64,000 nt of DNA from Candidatus Zixiibacteriota bacterium (GTDB lineage Bacteria; Zixibacteria; MSB-5A5; JAABVY01), in the NCBI GenBank assembly GCA_011056555.1, contig DSEQ01000037.1:62001-126000 (forward strand), given 5' to 3'. The notes under the pieces are model-generated. The model ran no database searches and had not been told where the DNA came from. It was given only the letters and a program-made list of their open reading frames with translations. Positions 8,160-17,328 of the stretch are shown one piece after another; the first letter of the stretch is position 1, and each line of letters opens with the position of its first letter. The translations under genes were made by a program, and so were the position numbers.

Positions 8160-10052
8160 TTAAATGCTATACGGTTGTTCCAGAAGGCGTCTGGCCTCCT
8201 GCTTATCAAGGTATGCCGAAGGTAGTTCCAGTACGCGGTTATAATAAATCCTGGCATTCTCCCGATCATTCTCCACGTCATAGGTTTTTCCAAGAGTCAA
8301 CATCACTCTTCCCAGATAAAACGGGCGCATTTCAACAAATTCCGCCAGGGAAAGGTAGTCCCGGGCTGCCTGCGGCTCACCCAGTTGCAGGGCCGCCTCG
8401 CCCGCTCTCATATTGTAAAGCGGGTTATCGGGAAACTGCGACAATAAATTCTTGGAGCCGTTCAATGCCAGCGTGAACTGGGTTTTGGCCGAATCAGGCT
8501 TATTTTCACGCTTATAAATTTTTCCCAGATAAATATGGCCGTCAACTTTCAACGGAATCGACTCGGCACTGTCTAAAAGAGACAGAAAATGTTCTTTGGA
8601 TTGCGCATAATTACCATTAAGGTATTCGAGCTGACCCAGTTTATAAACCGCTATTTCGTCGAAGCCTTCTTTACTTTCAATGGATTTGTTATAATAATAT
8701 AAAGCCGAATCTTCCTGTCCGTCGGCCAGAAGCATATTGCCCAGAGTCAGATAATAACCGGGCTCTTTCACATACCTGCTCAGCTTGCGGATGGTCTCGG
8801 CGGATTTGTCATAATAACCCGAGAGATAGTAGACGTTATAAATATTGGAGAGCATGGCGCTGTCCATTGGTTCCTCTTCCAGTGCTTTCTCGTAAAGGAA
8901 CAGGGCCTCGGACATATCCCTCTGGATCAGGGCGCGTTGGGCATAAAAGTTGTAAAGGCCGTATGCGAAAGTGACGGTATCGACATAATTGAGCCAGTGC
9001 TCCTCCAGCTCCGCAAACCTCATTCCCGCGGCTTGTTCAAGATCCTCTTTCAAACTTAAATCGGTTGCCTGGATGTACAGGTTTCGGAATTTATCCACAG
9101 GCATTTGCGCCGATAGATAAGCTATAAAAGAGGCGGCCTGAATCCGCTTCTTATGGGTATCCTCGAGATTGTCAAAATCCAGAGAAACAAGCATATCCTC
9201 GAGCGGGTACAGGCCCTCGGTCCGTTTATATTCGCGGGCGTAGAAGATATGGAAATCTGTCAGATTGGCCGCTCCCACAGCCATCAGCCTGGGGGAATAT
9301 CCCCAGTAACGGTATAATTTGATCAGGTTTACCGCCTCCACCGCCATGCCGCTGTTCTGGTGGCTGTACTCGAAATAAATGCTGTTTCTGGCGGGGTGAA
9401 TTCCGAAATCCCTTCCATCGAACTTGTCATAATAGGGGGCATCACAGGGATAAAGGTAGAAGTTGATTTTGCCCGGCTGGGTAAAACTGAAAATCTTGTT
9501 GAAACGATCGAGCTCCATTTCCAGATGATCGCGGATATTGTTCCAGTGAATATCCCCCAGTGAATTGGGGATAAAGTAGATGTCGAAACTGGCAGAGGGA
9601 TCGAAGAAGAAAACATCTTCCTCCTTATGGCTGAAATCACAGTCGCTCTGCAGGCTATCGAATGCCAGAGGCGTGAAAAGCACTTTGAAAATACGCTCCC
9701 CCTTCACCAGAACCGAGTCCACGATATAGGGTATTCCTATTTGTGATTGCAGGCGGTTCATATGCGGATCGCTTCTGGGCGGCAGAGGTATATGGCTGAG
9801 GGCAATGCTCAGGCCCGAATCGCTGCGGCTGCGATAGGTAACATCCAGGCTGAGATTGCCGCAAAATGCCTCCACCGGCACCCCCTTGATAAGGCTCAGC
9901 GTATCGCATGACACCGCCACGGATTTTTCCGAGGAGCCGTCATGCTCCAGGAATTTAACCTCCAGCAGGAGGGTTTCGAGAGGCTGCTCGGCCCTCAAAA
10001 ATACAGGAAATGTCATTATTACAAGAAATAAAGCAATTATTCTTTTATTCAA
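8160..10052 (-). CDS. Exported TPR protein with N-terminal peptidase-like domain
   Basis: 630 residues. A signal peptide (about 1-21) is followed by a beta-rich domain and a region (about 170-360) that reads like a gluzincin (peptidase MA-like) fold but shows no HExxH. Where the helix and EGLA segment would be, it has VEAVNLIKLYRYWG and LMAVGAANLTDF. From about 370 to the end there are at least six tetratricopeptide repeats (e.g. ALFLYEKALEEEP, ALYYYNKSIESKEG). Start is TTG 10052 with GGAGG 5 nt upstream. The downstream neighbour is the BatA-like gene at 8 nt, so the two probably work together in the envelope. Specific function unknown. Confidence 0.65.
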   Translation of the reverse strand: MNKRIIALFLVIMTFPVFLRAEQPLETLLLEVKFLEHDGSSEKSVAVSCDTLSLIKGVPVEAFCGNLSLDVTYRSRSDSGLSIALSHIPLPPRSDPHMNRLQSQIGIPYIVDSVLVKGERIFKVLFTPLAFDSLQSDCDFSHKEEDVFFFDPSASFDIYFIPNSLGDIHWNNIRDHLEMELDRFNKIFSFTQPGKINFYLYPCDAPYYDKFDGRDFGIHPARNSIYFEYSHQNSGMAVEAVNLIKLYRYWGYSPRLMAVGAANLTDFHIFYAREYKRTEGLYPLEDMLVSLDFDNLEDTHKKRIQAASFIAYLSAQMPVDKFRNLYIQATDLSLKEDLEQAAGMRFAELEEHWLNYVDTVTFAYGLYNFYAQRALIQRDMSEALFLYEKALEEEPMDSAMLSNIYNVYYLSGYYDKSAETIRKLSRYVKEPGYYLTLGNMLLADGQEDSALYYYNKSIESKEGFDEIAVYKLGQLEYLNGNYAQSKEHFLSLLDSAESIPLKVDGHIYLGKIYKRENKPDSAKTQFTLALNGSKNLLSQFPDNPLYNMRAGEAALQLGEPQAARDYLSLAEFVEMRPFYLGRVMLTLGKTYDVENDRENARIYYNRVLELPSAYLDKQEARRLLEQPYSI

Positions 10053-10102
10053 AGAATCCTCCTTCTCTCATAATACAGCGGAATTGGGGAATTGTTCACT
10101 TC

Positions 10103-10828
10103 TTATTCCAGGAGCGTTAGGCGTCCCGATTGCCATACGGGGCAAATGGAAAGGTTATCTTCCTGGGCGCAGAAGGACACATCTTTGGAAAATCCAAGGC
10201 TGTCCAGATATTTTCCATGGTCTGATTTGTGCAGCGCGTCCTCCAGGTTATCCTTGTGCTTGTGATATAATCCCCGGGACACAAATGCGGCGTCATTATC
10301 CAGTTCCATCGCTCTGTCGGAAGCGAGCAGTCTGTCGACAAGCATCCCCCCGCAGAGCGCATCCTCGAGCGAAAATCCGCCTTTATTGCCGGCACAGATA
10401 ATTGAAACGTCATTATTGATTTCAAGGATTTTGTCCAGAGTTGCCGACAGGTTTACAAATGCGCACGACAGGCAGTGCCTGGCCTCTCCGCCCTTGATCA
10501 TAGCTTCCGAGCCGTTAGTCGTAGCCAGAATCACAGTCTTGTTCTCCACCGCCTCGGGACTGTATTCGAAGGGGGAATTGCCCAGATCAAAGCCGTCTAC
10601 CTTTCGACCCTCGCGTTCACCGCCCAGTTGCACGGTCGTACGGTCCAGCTTCTCCCGCAGGCTGGTGGCATCTCCCAGGTTGGCAACCGGAATAATCTCA
10701 CGGGCTCCATTACCTAGGGCAACTGCCGCCACAGTTGTGGCCCTCAATATATCTATGACCACCGCCGTCCTGCCGTTGATCTGCTCGTCTCCGATTCCGG
10801 CAGGTGTAAAAAATAGACGTATATTCAT
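10103..10828 (-). CDS. comB: 2-phosphosulfolactate phosphatase family protein
   Basis: 241 residues matching ComB: VVIDILRATT near the N-terminus, GGEREGRKVDGFDLGNSP in the middle, then VILATTNGSEA and the C-terminal ICAGNKGGFSLEDALCGG. In methanogens ComB dephosphorylates 2-phospho-3-sulfolactate on the way to coenzyme M. In bacteria the family is common where coenzyme M is not known, so the true substrate here is open. ATG 10828 overlaps the gcvT stop in an ATGA arrangement. Length is normal for the family (about 230-245). Confidence 0.85.
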   Translation of the reverse strand: MNIRLFFTPAGIGDEQINGRTAVVIDILRATTVAAVALGNGAREIIPVANLGDATSLREKLDRTTVQLGGEREGRKVDGFDLGNSPFEYSPEAVENKTVILATTNGSEAMIKGGEARHCLSCAFVNLSATLDKILEINNDVSIICAGNKGGFSLEDALCGGMLVDRLLASDRAMELDNDAAFVSRGLYHKHKDNLEDALHKSDHGKYLDSLGFSKDVSFCAQEDNLSICPVWQSGRLTLLE

Positions 10829-11925
10829 TTTCTTAGAGAACCGTCCTTATAGAAAGGCGGCTTGACTATAGTCGCCGGTAGACGTCTGCCGCGTATTTCG
10901 ATTTCAATCTCTCGGCCGGATTTCGACCTTTCTCTTGGCACATATCCCAGGCCGATTCCTTTTTCGAGAACGGGGGAGTACATTCCTGAAGTAACATGGC
11001 CGACTTCCTCGCCGGCATAGTATATTTTATACCCATGCCTGGGTATACCCTTACTCTCCAGTTCAAAACAGACCAGCCTTCTCTTCGGTTTGTTGTTTTT
11101 GACCTCAGCGATCGCATCTCTTCCGATAAAATGGCCTTTATCCAGCTTCACTATCCAGGATAATCCGGCTTCCACCGGGTTGGTGGTCTCGTCGATGTCA
11201 TTGCCATACAACATATACTTCATTTCCATCCGCAGGGAATCCCTGGCGCCCAGGCCGATCGGCTCGATCCCGAACTGCTCTCCCGCCTCAAGAGCGGCAT
11301 CCCACAATTTTCCGGCGATTTCGGGCCGATGGTAGATCTCGAACCCATCCTCACCGGTATAGCCGGTGCGGCTGAAAAGCACCTTTTCCCCGGCGATTTC
11401 CGCTTCGTCCGACCAGTAAAATTCGAGCTTCGACAGGTCGTAGTCGGTCATGTTGGCCAGTACTTTTTCAGCCTGTGGCCCCTGAATCGCAAGCAGGCCG
11501 GTCTGCTCTGAAAGATCTTCGAGATGGACCCGGCCTTCCAGATTATCTTTCAGCCATTCCAGGTCCTTCTCCAGGCAGGCGGCATTGACGACCATAAGAT
11601 AATAATCATCGCGACAGTATATTAAGAGATCATCCACTATTCCACCGTCAGGATAACACATACAGGTATAATGTACCTGATTATTCGCCAGTTCGGAGAC
11701 ATCATTGACAGTCATCATCTGCAGAAAGTCGAGTGCGTCGCTTCCGGACACCTTAAACTCACCCATGTGGGAGAGATCGAACATACCGACCGAGTTGCGC
11801 ACCTTGAGATGTTCAGAGTTGATGGAGTTATACTGGATCGGCATGAGGTAGCCAGCGAATTCCACTATTTTGGCGCCGGCCTTTACATGATTATCATAAT
11901 ATGGGGTCTTTTTTGCGTCAGTCAT
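10825..11925 (-). CDS. gcvT: Glycine cleavage system T protein (aminomethyltransferase)
   Basis: 366 residues, the usual GcvT length. It transfers the aminomethyl carbon from lipoyl-H protein to tetrahydrofolate. Motifs: EFAGYLMPIQY, DLSHMGEFKVSG with the catalytic-region Asp, FSRTGYTGEDGFEIY, and GLGARDSLRMEMKYMLYGND (split here by meaning, all visible). gcvH and gcvP are not in the window. It starts 6 nt after aconitase and overlaps comB by 4 nt, so acnA-gcvT-comB behave as one transcription unit. No glycine riboswitch-like structure is seen upstream. Confidence 0.95.
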   Translation of the reverse strand: MTDAKKTPYYDNHVKAGAKIVEFAGYLMPIQYNSINSEHLKVRNSVGMFDLSHMGEFKVSGSDALDFLQMMTVNDVSELANNQVHYTCMCYPDGGIVDDLLIYCRDDYYLMVVNAACLEKDLEWLKDNLEGRVHLEDLSEQTGLLAIQGPQAEKVLANMTDYDLSKLEFYWSDEAEIAGEKVLFSRTGYTGEDGFEIYHRPEIAGKLWDAALEAGEQFGIEPIGLGARDSLRMEMKYMLYGNDIDETTNPVEAGLSWIVKLDKGHFIGRDAIAEVKNNKPKRRLVCFELESKGIPRHGYKIYYAGEEVGHVTSGMYSPVLEKGIGLGYVPRERSKSGREIEIEIRGRRLPATIVKPPFYKDGSLRK

Positions 11926-11931
11926 TTTGTC

Positions 11932-13860
11932 TCAACCCTGTGTTTTCTTGGTGTAATTTAAAAGTCCGCCCGCCAGCAGAATCTTTACCTGGCGGTCTGA
12001 AAGCTCATATGAGGCCGGGAATGTGAAGCCTTTGGTCGTATTTTCGACTTCCATGTCCTCGCCTTTTTTCAGACTTGAGGTGACATTTTTTATAACCAGC
12101 TCATCACCGGGTTCCAGTTTATCATAATCGCCGGCATTTGTAAATGTCAGCGGCAGGATACCGAAATTCACCAGGTTGGTTTTGTGTATGCGGGCAAACG
12201 ACTTGGCTATTACGAATTTCACTCCCAGGTACATGGGGGCCAGGGCGGCATGCTCGCGCGATGATCCCTGGCCGTAGTTTTCTCCGCCGACCACTGCCGA
12301 TGAGCCGGCTTCCTTGGCCTTGCGCGGGAAATCCTGGTCGACATAATGGAAGACGAAATCGCTGATGGCGGGGATATTGGATCGCAGGGGCAGAATTCTT
12401 GCCCCGGCCGGCATAATATGGTCGGTGGTTATGTTGTCCTCCAGATGGAGCAGGAGCCTGGCCGAAATGGTATCCTCCAGCTTGCCGCGAATCGGCACAG
12501 GGGCAATATTAGGACCGCGCTCAACCTCGACTTTGTCAGGATTCCTGGACGGTTTGATAATATTTCTATCGTCAATTATGAATCGTTTCGGCATGGTCAC
12601 CCGTGGGTACTCACCAAGTTTGCGCGGATCGGTGATCTTGCCCTTGATGGCACTCGCCACGCATGTCTCCGGCGAGGCCAGATATACCTGCGCATCCTTT
12701 GTGCCCGACCTTCCGAGAAAATTGCGGTTGAATGACCTGACCGAAACACCGCCTGAGGGCGGGGCCTGGCCCATACCGATGCACGGTCCGCAGGCTGATT
12801 CCAGTATCCTGGCCCCGGCCGCGATCATATTGGTAAGCGAACCGTCCTCCGATGCCATCCTCAGAACCTGCTGGGAGCCGGGTGATATTGTCATGGACAG
12901 GCTGGGGCTGACCGTTCTGCCGGAAAGCACTTTTCCCACCACGCGGAGGTCCTTAATTGAGGAGTTTGTGCATGATCCTATGCAGACCTGATGTACCTCT
13001 TTTCCAGCTACCTTTGAGACCGGAACCACATTGTCCGGCGAATGCGGCTGGGCTATCAGGGGCACCAGCTTGTCCAGATTGATCTCCAGAACTTTATCAT
13101 ATTCAGCACCCTCATCGGCAGCCATTGGCTTGTATACTTTCGGCCTTTCCTGAGCTTTCAGGAATCTCTCGGTCTGCTGGTCGGAGGGAAAGATGGAGGT
13201 GGTTGCGCCAAGTTCGGCACCCATGTTGGTAATCGTAGCCCTTTCGGGAACGGTGAGAGTTTTGACACCCGGGCCGAAATACTCGATGATATTTCCCACC
13301 CCGCCTTTAACAGTCAGCTCCTTTAATACTTTCAGGATAATATCTTTCGCAGTCACCCAGGGCTTGAGCTTGCCTGTCAGTTTGACTCCTACGACCCTTG
13401 GACAGGGAAGATAGAAAGCTCCTCCGCCCATGGCGACAGCGACATCAAGACCGCCTGCTCCTATGGCGATCATACCCAATCCGCCCGAGGTGGGAGTATG
13501 AGAATCCGATCCGAGCAGGGTCCAGCCGGGGACTGCAAATCTTTCCAGATGCACCTGGTGACAGATACCGTTTCCGGGACGGGAGAACAGAATACCGTAT
13601 TTGGAGGCTACCGACTGAAGATAGCGGTGATCGTCAGCATTTTCAAATCCGGACTGTAGTGTGTTATGATCAACATAAGATACTGAAAGCCTGGTCTTCA
13701 CCTGTTTCATGCCCAGAGCTTCGAATTGAAGATAGCTCATGGTTCCGGTGGCATCCTGCGTCAAGGTCTGGTCAATTCTTATTCCGATTTCTTTTCCGGC
13801 TGTAAGTTCGCCGTCAACAAGGTGATTTTTTAGTATTTTGTAAGCTAATGTTAAGGCCAT
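11932..13860 (-). CDS. acnA: Aconitate hydratase, Aquifex-type (short form)
   Basis: 642 residues, much shorter than AcnA/AcnB of E. coli and typical of the putative aconitase group found in Aquifex and FCB bacteria. Isomerises citrate and isocitrate in the TCA cycle. Cluster cysteines: IGSCTNSS (first) and ESACGPCIGMG (C-x2-C). The swivel domain carries ENYGQGSSREHAALAP and FARIHKTNLVNFGILPL. GGAGG lies 4 nt before ATG 13860, but that site is inside a strong hairpin (13861-13911), so translation may be regulated. First gene of acnA-gcvT-comB, lying 76 nt after the double-receiver gene. Confidence 0.93.
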   Translation of the reverse strand: MALTLAYKILKNHLVDGELTAGKEIGIRIDQTLTQDATGTMSYLQFEALGMKQVKTRLSVSYVDHNTLQSGFENADDHRYLQSVASKYGILFSRPGNGICHQVHLERFAVPGWTLLGSDSHTPTSGGLGMIAIGAGGLDVAVAMGGGAFYLPCPRVVGVKLTGKLKPWVTAKDIILKVLKELTVKGGVGNIIEYFGPGVKTLTVPERATITNMGAELGATTSIFPSDQQTERFLKAQERPKVYKPMAADEGAEYDKVLEINLDKLVPLIAQPHSPDNVVPVSKVAGKEVHQVCIGSCTNSSIKDLRVVGKVLSGRTVSPSLSMTISPGSQQVLRMASEDGSLTNMIAAGARILESACGPCIGMGQAPPSGGVSVRSFNRNFLGRSGTKDAQVYLASPETCVASAIKGKITDPRKLGEYPRVTMPKRFIIDDRNIIKPSRNPDKVEVERGPNIAPVPIRGKLEDTISARLLLHLEDNITTDHIMPAGARILPLRSNIPAISDFVFHYVDQDFPRKAKEAGSSAVVGGENYGQGSSREHAALAPMYLGVKFVIAKSFARIHKTNLVNFGILPLTFTNAGDYDKLEPGDELVIKNVTSSLKKGEDMEVENTTKGFTFPASYELSDRQVKILLAGGLLNYTKKTQG

Positions 13861-13911
13861 TATTCCTCCGTGCGTTTATCTTAAACAGAGTAATTTAAAC
13901 GCGGAGGAATA
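13861..13911 (-). promoter_or_regulatory. Hairpin burying the aconitase ribosome-binding site
   Basis: In the mRNA sense the upstream arm is TATTCCTCCGCGTTTA (13911-13896), then a 17-nt loop, then TAAACGCACGGAGGAATA (13878-13861) joined directly to the start codon ATG at 13860. Ten base pairs cover the whole GGAGG site; after a 2-nt bulge six more pairs follow. No U-run follows the stem, so it is not a standard terminator. The complementarity is seen directly; a role as thermometer, protein-binding site or attenuator is inferred. Confidence 0.65.
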
Positions 13912-13936
13912 AAAGTCAAATGATTTAGACGGTAAA

Positions 13937-14701
13937 TTATTTTTCGATTACTTTGCGGCCGGATTTGATGAAACTGTTGAGCATTTTCTGGATCTGCTCC
14001 AGCCTGAAGGGTTTCTGCAGGAAGGCATCGGCCGATTCATTCAGCAAATCCTCGTCCTCGGGACTCAAGGCCTGGCCCGATATTATGATGACACGAGTAA
14101 AGGGCGCATCGTTTTTGAGGCGTTTGGCGAGTTCCAGCCCGTCGATGTCGGGCATGCGGTAGTCGGCCACGACCGAATCGATATGGTCCTTCGACAGCTT
14201 TTCCAGCGCCTCGCCACCATCGGCGGCCTCGATTACGCGGAATCCCAGTTCCTCCAGCTGAGAGGCAAACTGTTCCCTGAATTCCCTGTTATCATCAACC
14301 ACCAGGATTTTTGCCCGGCGACCTTTGTGGCTCAAGAGCCTGTTCAGGAGCTGCTCGATACGGGAGATTCTGAATGGCTTATCGAGGAAGGCATCGGCGC
14401 CGTACTGATAAACCCTGTCCTTGATATTATTCATATTGACGCCGGTTATCAGGAGCACCGGAATATCCTGGTTGAATTCCTTGACCTGCTGTAATAGTTG
14501 AAGCCCATCCATTTCGGGCATGCTTATATCTGCAATTACCAGGTCAATTTGCTCCGATTTGACCATCTGAATTGCTCGCAGGCCGTCGTTGGCGCTCAGC
14601 GCAGTATAGCCGATGGCTTCCAGAGTCTCGCTCAAGAGCCTCAAGAGGTTCTCGTCGTCATCAACTATTAAGATTCTATGTGTTCCCTCAGCCATTTCCA
14701 T
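13937..14701 (-). CDS. Response regulator with two receiver domains, no output domain
   Basis: 254 residues. Receiver 1 (about 8-120) has IVDDDEN acidic pocket, phospho-acceptor Asp in VIADISMPEMDG, ITG and a conserved Lys in FLDKPF. Receiver 2 (about 130-245) has VVDDNRE, VVADYRMPDIDG, IISG and FLQKPF. Both look fully functional. There is no DNA-binding, cyclase or kinase domain, so it likely relays phosphate or acts by binding. No histidine kinase is nearby. It lies directly upstream of aconitase on the same strand. Start either ATG 14701 or ATG 14695. Confidence 0.9.
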   Translation of the reverse strand: MEMAEGTHRILIVDDDENLLRLLSETLEAIGYTALSANDGLRAIQMVKSEQIDLVIADISMPEMDGLQLLQQVKEFNQDIPVLLITGVNMNNIKDRVYQYGADAFLDKPFRISRIEQLLNRLLSHKGRRAKILVVDDNREFREQFASQLEELGFRVIEAADGGEALEKLSKDHIDSVVADYRMPDIDGLELAKRLKNDAPFTRVIIISGQALSPEDEDLLNESADAFLQKPFRLEQIQKMLNSFIKSGRKVIEK

Positions 14702-14753
14702 ACCAAATTAAAAGCCTATTAATTAATCGGCACAAATCATTGATCTCTCTACA

Positions 14754-16094
14754 CTAACTGCGGATTAATTCAAGCACCTCGGCAGTTTTCTCCTGCATGA
14801 TTTCCTCGTTATCGGCCTCCAGATTCAGGCGCAGGAGCGGTTCTGTGTTAGAGGGGCGGACATTAAACCAGAAATTTCTTCCCTCAACCGTAACGCCATC
14901 GAGTTCATCGATTTCCAGGTCTTTGTAATGTTCCTTCAGCTCTTCGAGTTTGGCCGGGATATCCTCGACACGGCTGTTGATTTCGCCTGAACGCACATAG
15001 GGATCGATCTCTGAAACCAGTTCCGACAATGACTTGGCTTCGCTGGACAGGAGCTCCAGTATTACCAGAAGGGCGATTATTCCGGAATCTGCGAAATAGT
15101 TGTTGCGGAAATAAAAGTGTCCCGAATGTTCTCCTCCAAAAACCGCATCGTGTTCACGCATAATCGGTTTAATGAGGGCATGGCCGACCTTGGTGCGGAT
15201 TGGTTTTCCACCAAATTTCTCAATTGTCTCCCGTACTGTTTTGGAGCAGATCAAGTTGTAGACTATGGTTGCACCCGGTTCCTTTTTCAGAAGATTGCGC
15301 GCCACCATCGCCGTAACTATATCCCCTCCCATAGGTTTGGCGTTTTCATCGATCAAAAACATCCGGTCGGCATCGCCATCAAAGGCGGCTCCCAGAAAAG
15401 CCTCTGTTTCCGTGGTCTTTTTCTGCAAATCCTTGATGTTTTCGGGTTCTATCGGGTTGGCGGGATGATTGGGGAATGTGCCGTCCAGCTCAAAATACAT
15501 CGGTACAACCTCGCAGGGCAGCTGCTCGAATACCGGCGGCAGGATTTTGCCGCCCATCCCGTTGCCGGCATCGATCACTATTTTGAAAGGCTTGATTTTA
15601 TCGGCATCGATGAATGACAGTACATGTTTGCTGAAATCCTCGCGGATATCCCGTTCTGTCTTTCTGCCCTTGTGGGTCACATCTTTAAAACCGCGTTTCA
15701 TCAAATCACGGATCTGTTTCAGGCCCTGATCCCCGGAGAGGGGAATCGCATTCTCACGGCAGACCTTGAAACCATTGTATTCGGGCGGATTGTGCGAAGC
15801 GGTTATCATAACACCGGCGGGATATCCGAATTGGCCCACCGCAAAATACAGGCTGTCAGTCGAGATCTTGCCCAGATCGGCGGCATTGGCGCCCTGATCA
15901 GTTATACCGCGGATCATGCTTTGAGCCAGAGATGGCGAAGATTCACGCATATCATAGCCGACCGCGACAGTGGTGGCTCCCAGATACTGAACCAGCCCGC
16001 GCCCGAAAAGATAGGAAATTTCATCAGTTATAGTCTCACCGTAAATACCCCTGACATCATAAGCCTTGAATATCTCGTCCTTTATATCTGTCAC
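14754..16094 (-). CDS. Phosphomannomutase / phosphoglucomutase
   Basis: 446 residues of the alpha-D-phosphohexomutase family (ManB/AlgC type). Phosphoserine loop TASHNPPEYNG with Ser100, metal loop AAFDGDADRMF, sugar-specificity loop GGEHSGHFYF and phosphate-binding RPSNTEPLLR near the C-terminus are all intact. Interconverts hexose 6- and 1-phosphates for nucleotide-sugar synthesis; GEHSG allows both mannose and glucose substrates. Start is GTG 16094 with GGGA upstream. Transcribed divergently from the ABC ATPase, with 128 nt between. Confidence 0.93.
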   Translation of the reverse strand: MTDIKDEIFKAYDVRGIYGETITDEISYLFGRGLVQYLGATTVAVGYDMRESSPSLAQSMIRGITDQGANAADLGKISTDSLYFAVGQFGYPAGVMITASHNPPEYNGFKVCRENAIPLSGDQGLKQIRDLMKRGFKDVTHKGRKTERDIREDFSKHVLSFIDADKIKPFKIVIDAGNGMGGKILPPVFEQLPCEVVPMYFELDGTFPNHPANPIEPENIKDLQKKTTETEAFLGAAFDGDADRMFLIDENAKPMGGDIVTAMVARNLLKKEPGATIVYNLICSKTVRETIEKFGGKPIRTKVGHALIKPIMREHDAVFGGEHSGHFYFRNNYFADSGIIALLVILELLSSEAKSLSELVSEIDPYVRSGEINSRVEDIPAKLEELKEHYKDLEIDELDGVTVEGRNFWFNVRPSNTEPLLRLNLEADNEEIMQEKTAEVLELIRS

Positions 16095-16222
16095 AATTTT
16101 CCCTTTCTCCCTGGTTTAATGTTTTTTAACATATATAAAAGATATTAACACTTGTAAAATAAAAAAGATGCTAATCTCTGATTCTGCTTGATAAACAGTT
16201 TTTTTTAATCTTTTTTAAGAGC

Positions 16223-17308
16223 ATGGCAAATCTCGAATTCAAATCGGTTTCAAAATCTTTCGGGAAGACAATAGTTGTAGAGGACTTGAATCTTAGAATA
16301 AAAGACGGCGAGCTGTTCGTTCTGCTTGGTCCTTCGGGCTGCGGAAAATCTACAATTTTACGGTTGATTGCAGGGTTGGAATATATGGATGAGGGTGAGA
16401 TTTTGATCGATGGACGGGTTATTAATAATATTGCTCCCAAAGACCGCAATGTGGCCATGGTGTTTCAGAATTACGCTCTATATCCCCATATGACCATATA
16501 TGACAATCTGGCCTTTCCGCTCAAAGTTAAAAAGGTCCCGGCGGATGATATCAGGGAGATGGTGCGGAAGCAGGCCGGACTTCTGGGATTGACCGAGCTC
16601 CTGGAACGCAAGCCCAAGACGCTCTCGGGCGGGCAGAGGCAAAGAGTCGCGCTGGGAAGAGCGCTGGTCAGAAATCCAAGCGTTTTCCTTTTTGATGAAC
16701 CGTTGTCCAATCTGGATGCCAAATTGAGGGTTTCCACCCGGGCAGAGATTTCCAGTTTGCAGAGGACTCTCAATGCCACCATGATCTATGTTACGCATGA
16801 CCAGGAGGAGGCTCTCTCTCTCGGCGACAGGATTGCGATCTTGAACGAGGGGAGAATACAGCAGATCGGAACACCGCAGGAAATATACGATAAGCCCACG
16901 AATGTATTCACCGCGTCATTTGTAGGCAGTCCCAGAATCAATTTGCTGGAGGCAAAGATTTCCGATGACTGCCAAATGATTATCGGCAAAGATGTAACTC
17001 TGCCCATCGCTGAAAGCTGGCGAGGGTTGATGGAAAACGGGCGGCCGGATTCGATAATTTTAGGAATTCGACCTGAAAATATATTTTACCAGAGGAACAC
17101 TAAGGATGATCTTGTTCTGGCGGCGGAAATACTGCATACTGAATTTGCGGGTGATCGGCATATACTGTTTTGCAGGCTGGGCGATGAGGAACTGCGGGTT
17201 AAGAGCGGCAAAGTTGCGCCATCATCAGAGGGAGAAAAAATAAAGCTCTTTGTGAACCCGCAGGATTGCCTGCTGTTTGACGGGAAGAATGGGAAAAGAA
17301 TTCTGTAA
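16223..17308 (+). CDS. ABC transporter ATPase, MalK/UgpC type
   Basis: 361 residues. Walker A GPSGCGKST at 36-44, Q-loop VFQNYALYPHMT, signature LSGGQRQRVALGRALV, Walker B FLFDEPLSNLDAKLR, switch VTHDQEEALSLGDR. A C-terminal OB/TOBE domain (about 235-361) of the kind found in sugar importers follows. These subunits energise ABC importers for sugars or glycerol phosphate, and can serve several permeases. No permease or binding protein is adjacent, so it is an orphan subunit here. ATG 16223 has only a weak AAGAG site. Confidence 0.9.
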   Translation: MANLEFKSVSKSFGKTIVVEDLNLRIKDGELFVLLGPSGCGKSTILRLIAGLEYMDEGEILIDGRVINNIAPKDRNVAMVFQNYALYPHMTIYDNLAFPLKVKKVPADDIREMVRKQAGLLGLTELLERKPKTLSGGQRQRVALGRALVRNPSVFLFDEPLSNLDAKLRVSTRAEISSLQRTLNATMIYVTHDQEEALSLGDRIAILNEGRIQQIGTPQEIYDKPTNVFTASFVGSPRINLLEAKISDDCQMIIGKDVTLPIAESWRGLMENGRPDSIILGIRPENIFYQRNTKDDLVLAAEILHTEFAGDRHILFCRLGDEELRVKSGKVAPSSEGEKIKLFVNPQDCLLFDGKNGKRIL

Positions 17309-17328
17309 TCTCATAAATGGAGTTGAAA

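Noticed and set aside
12365-12991. 208-residue plus-strand frame
   Set aside because: Antisense to aconitase; no motif and no ribosome site.
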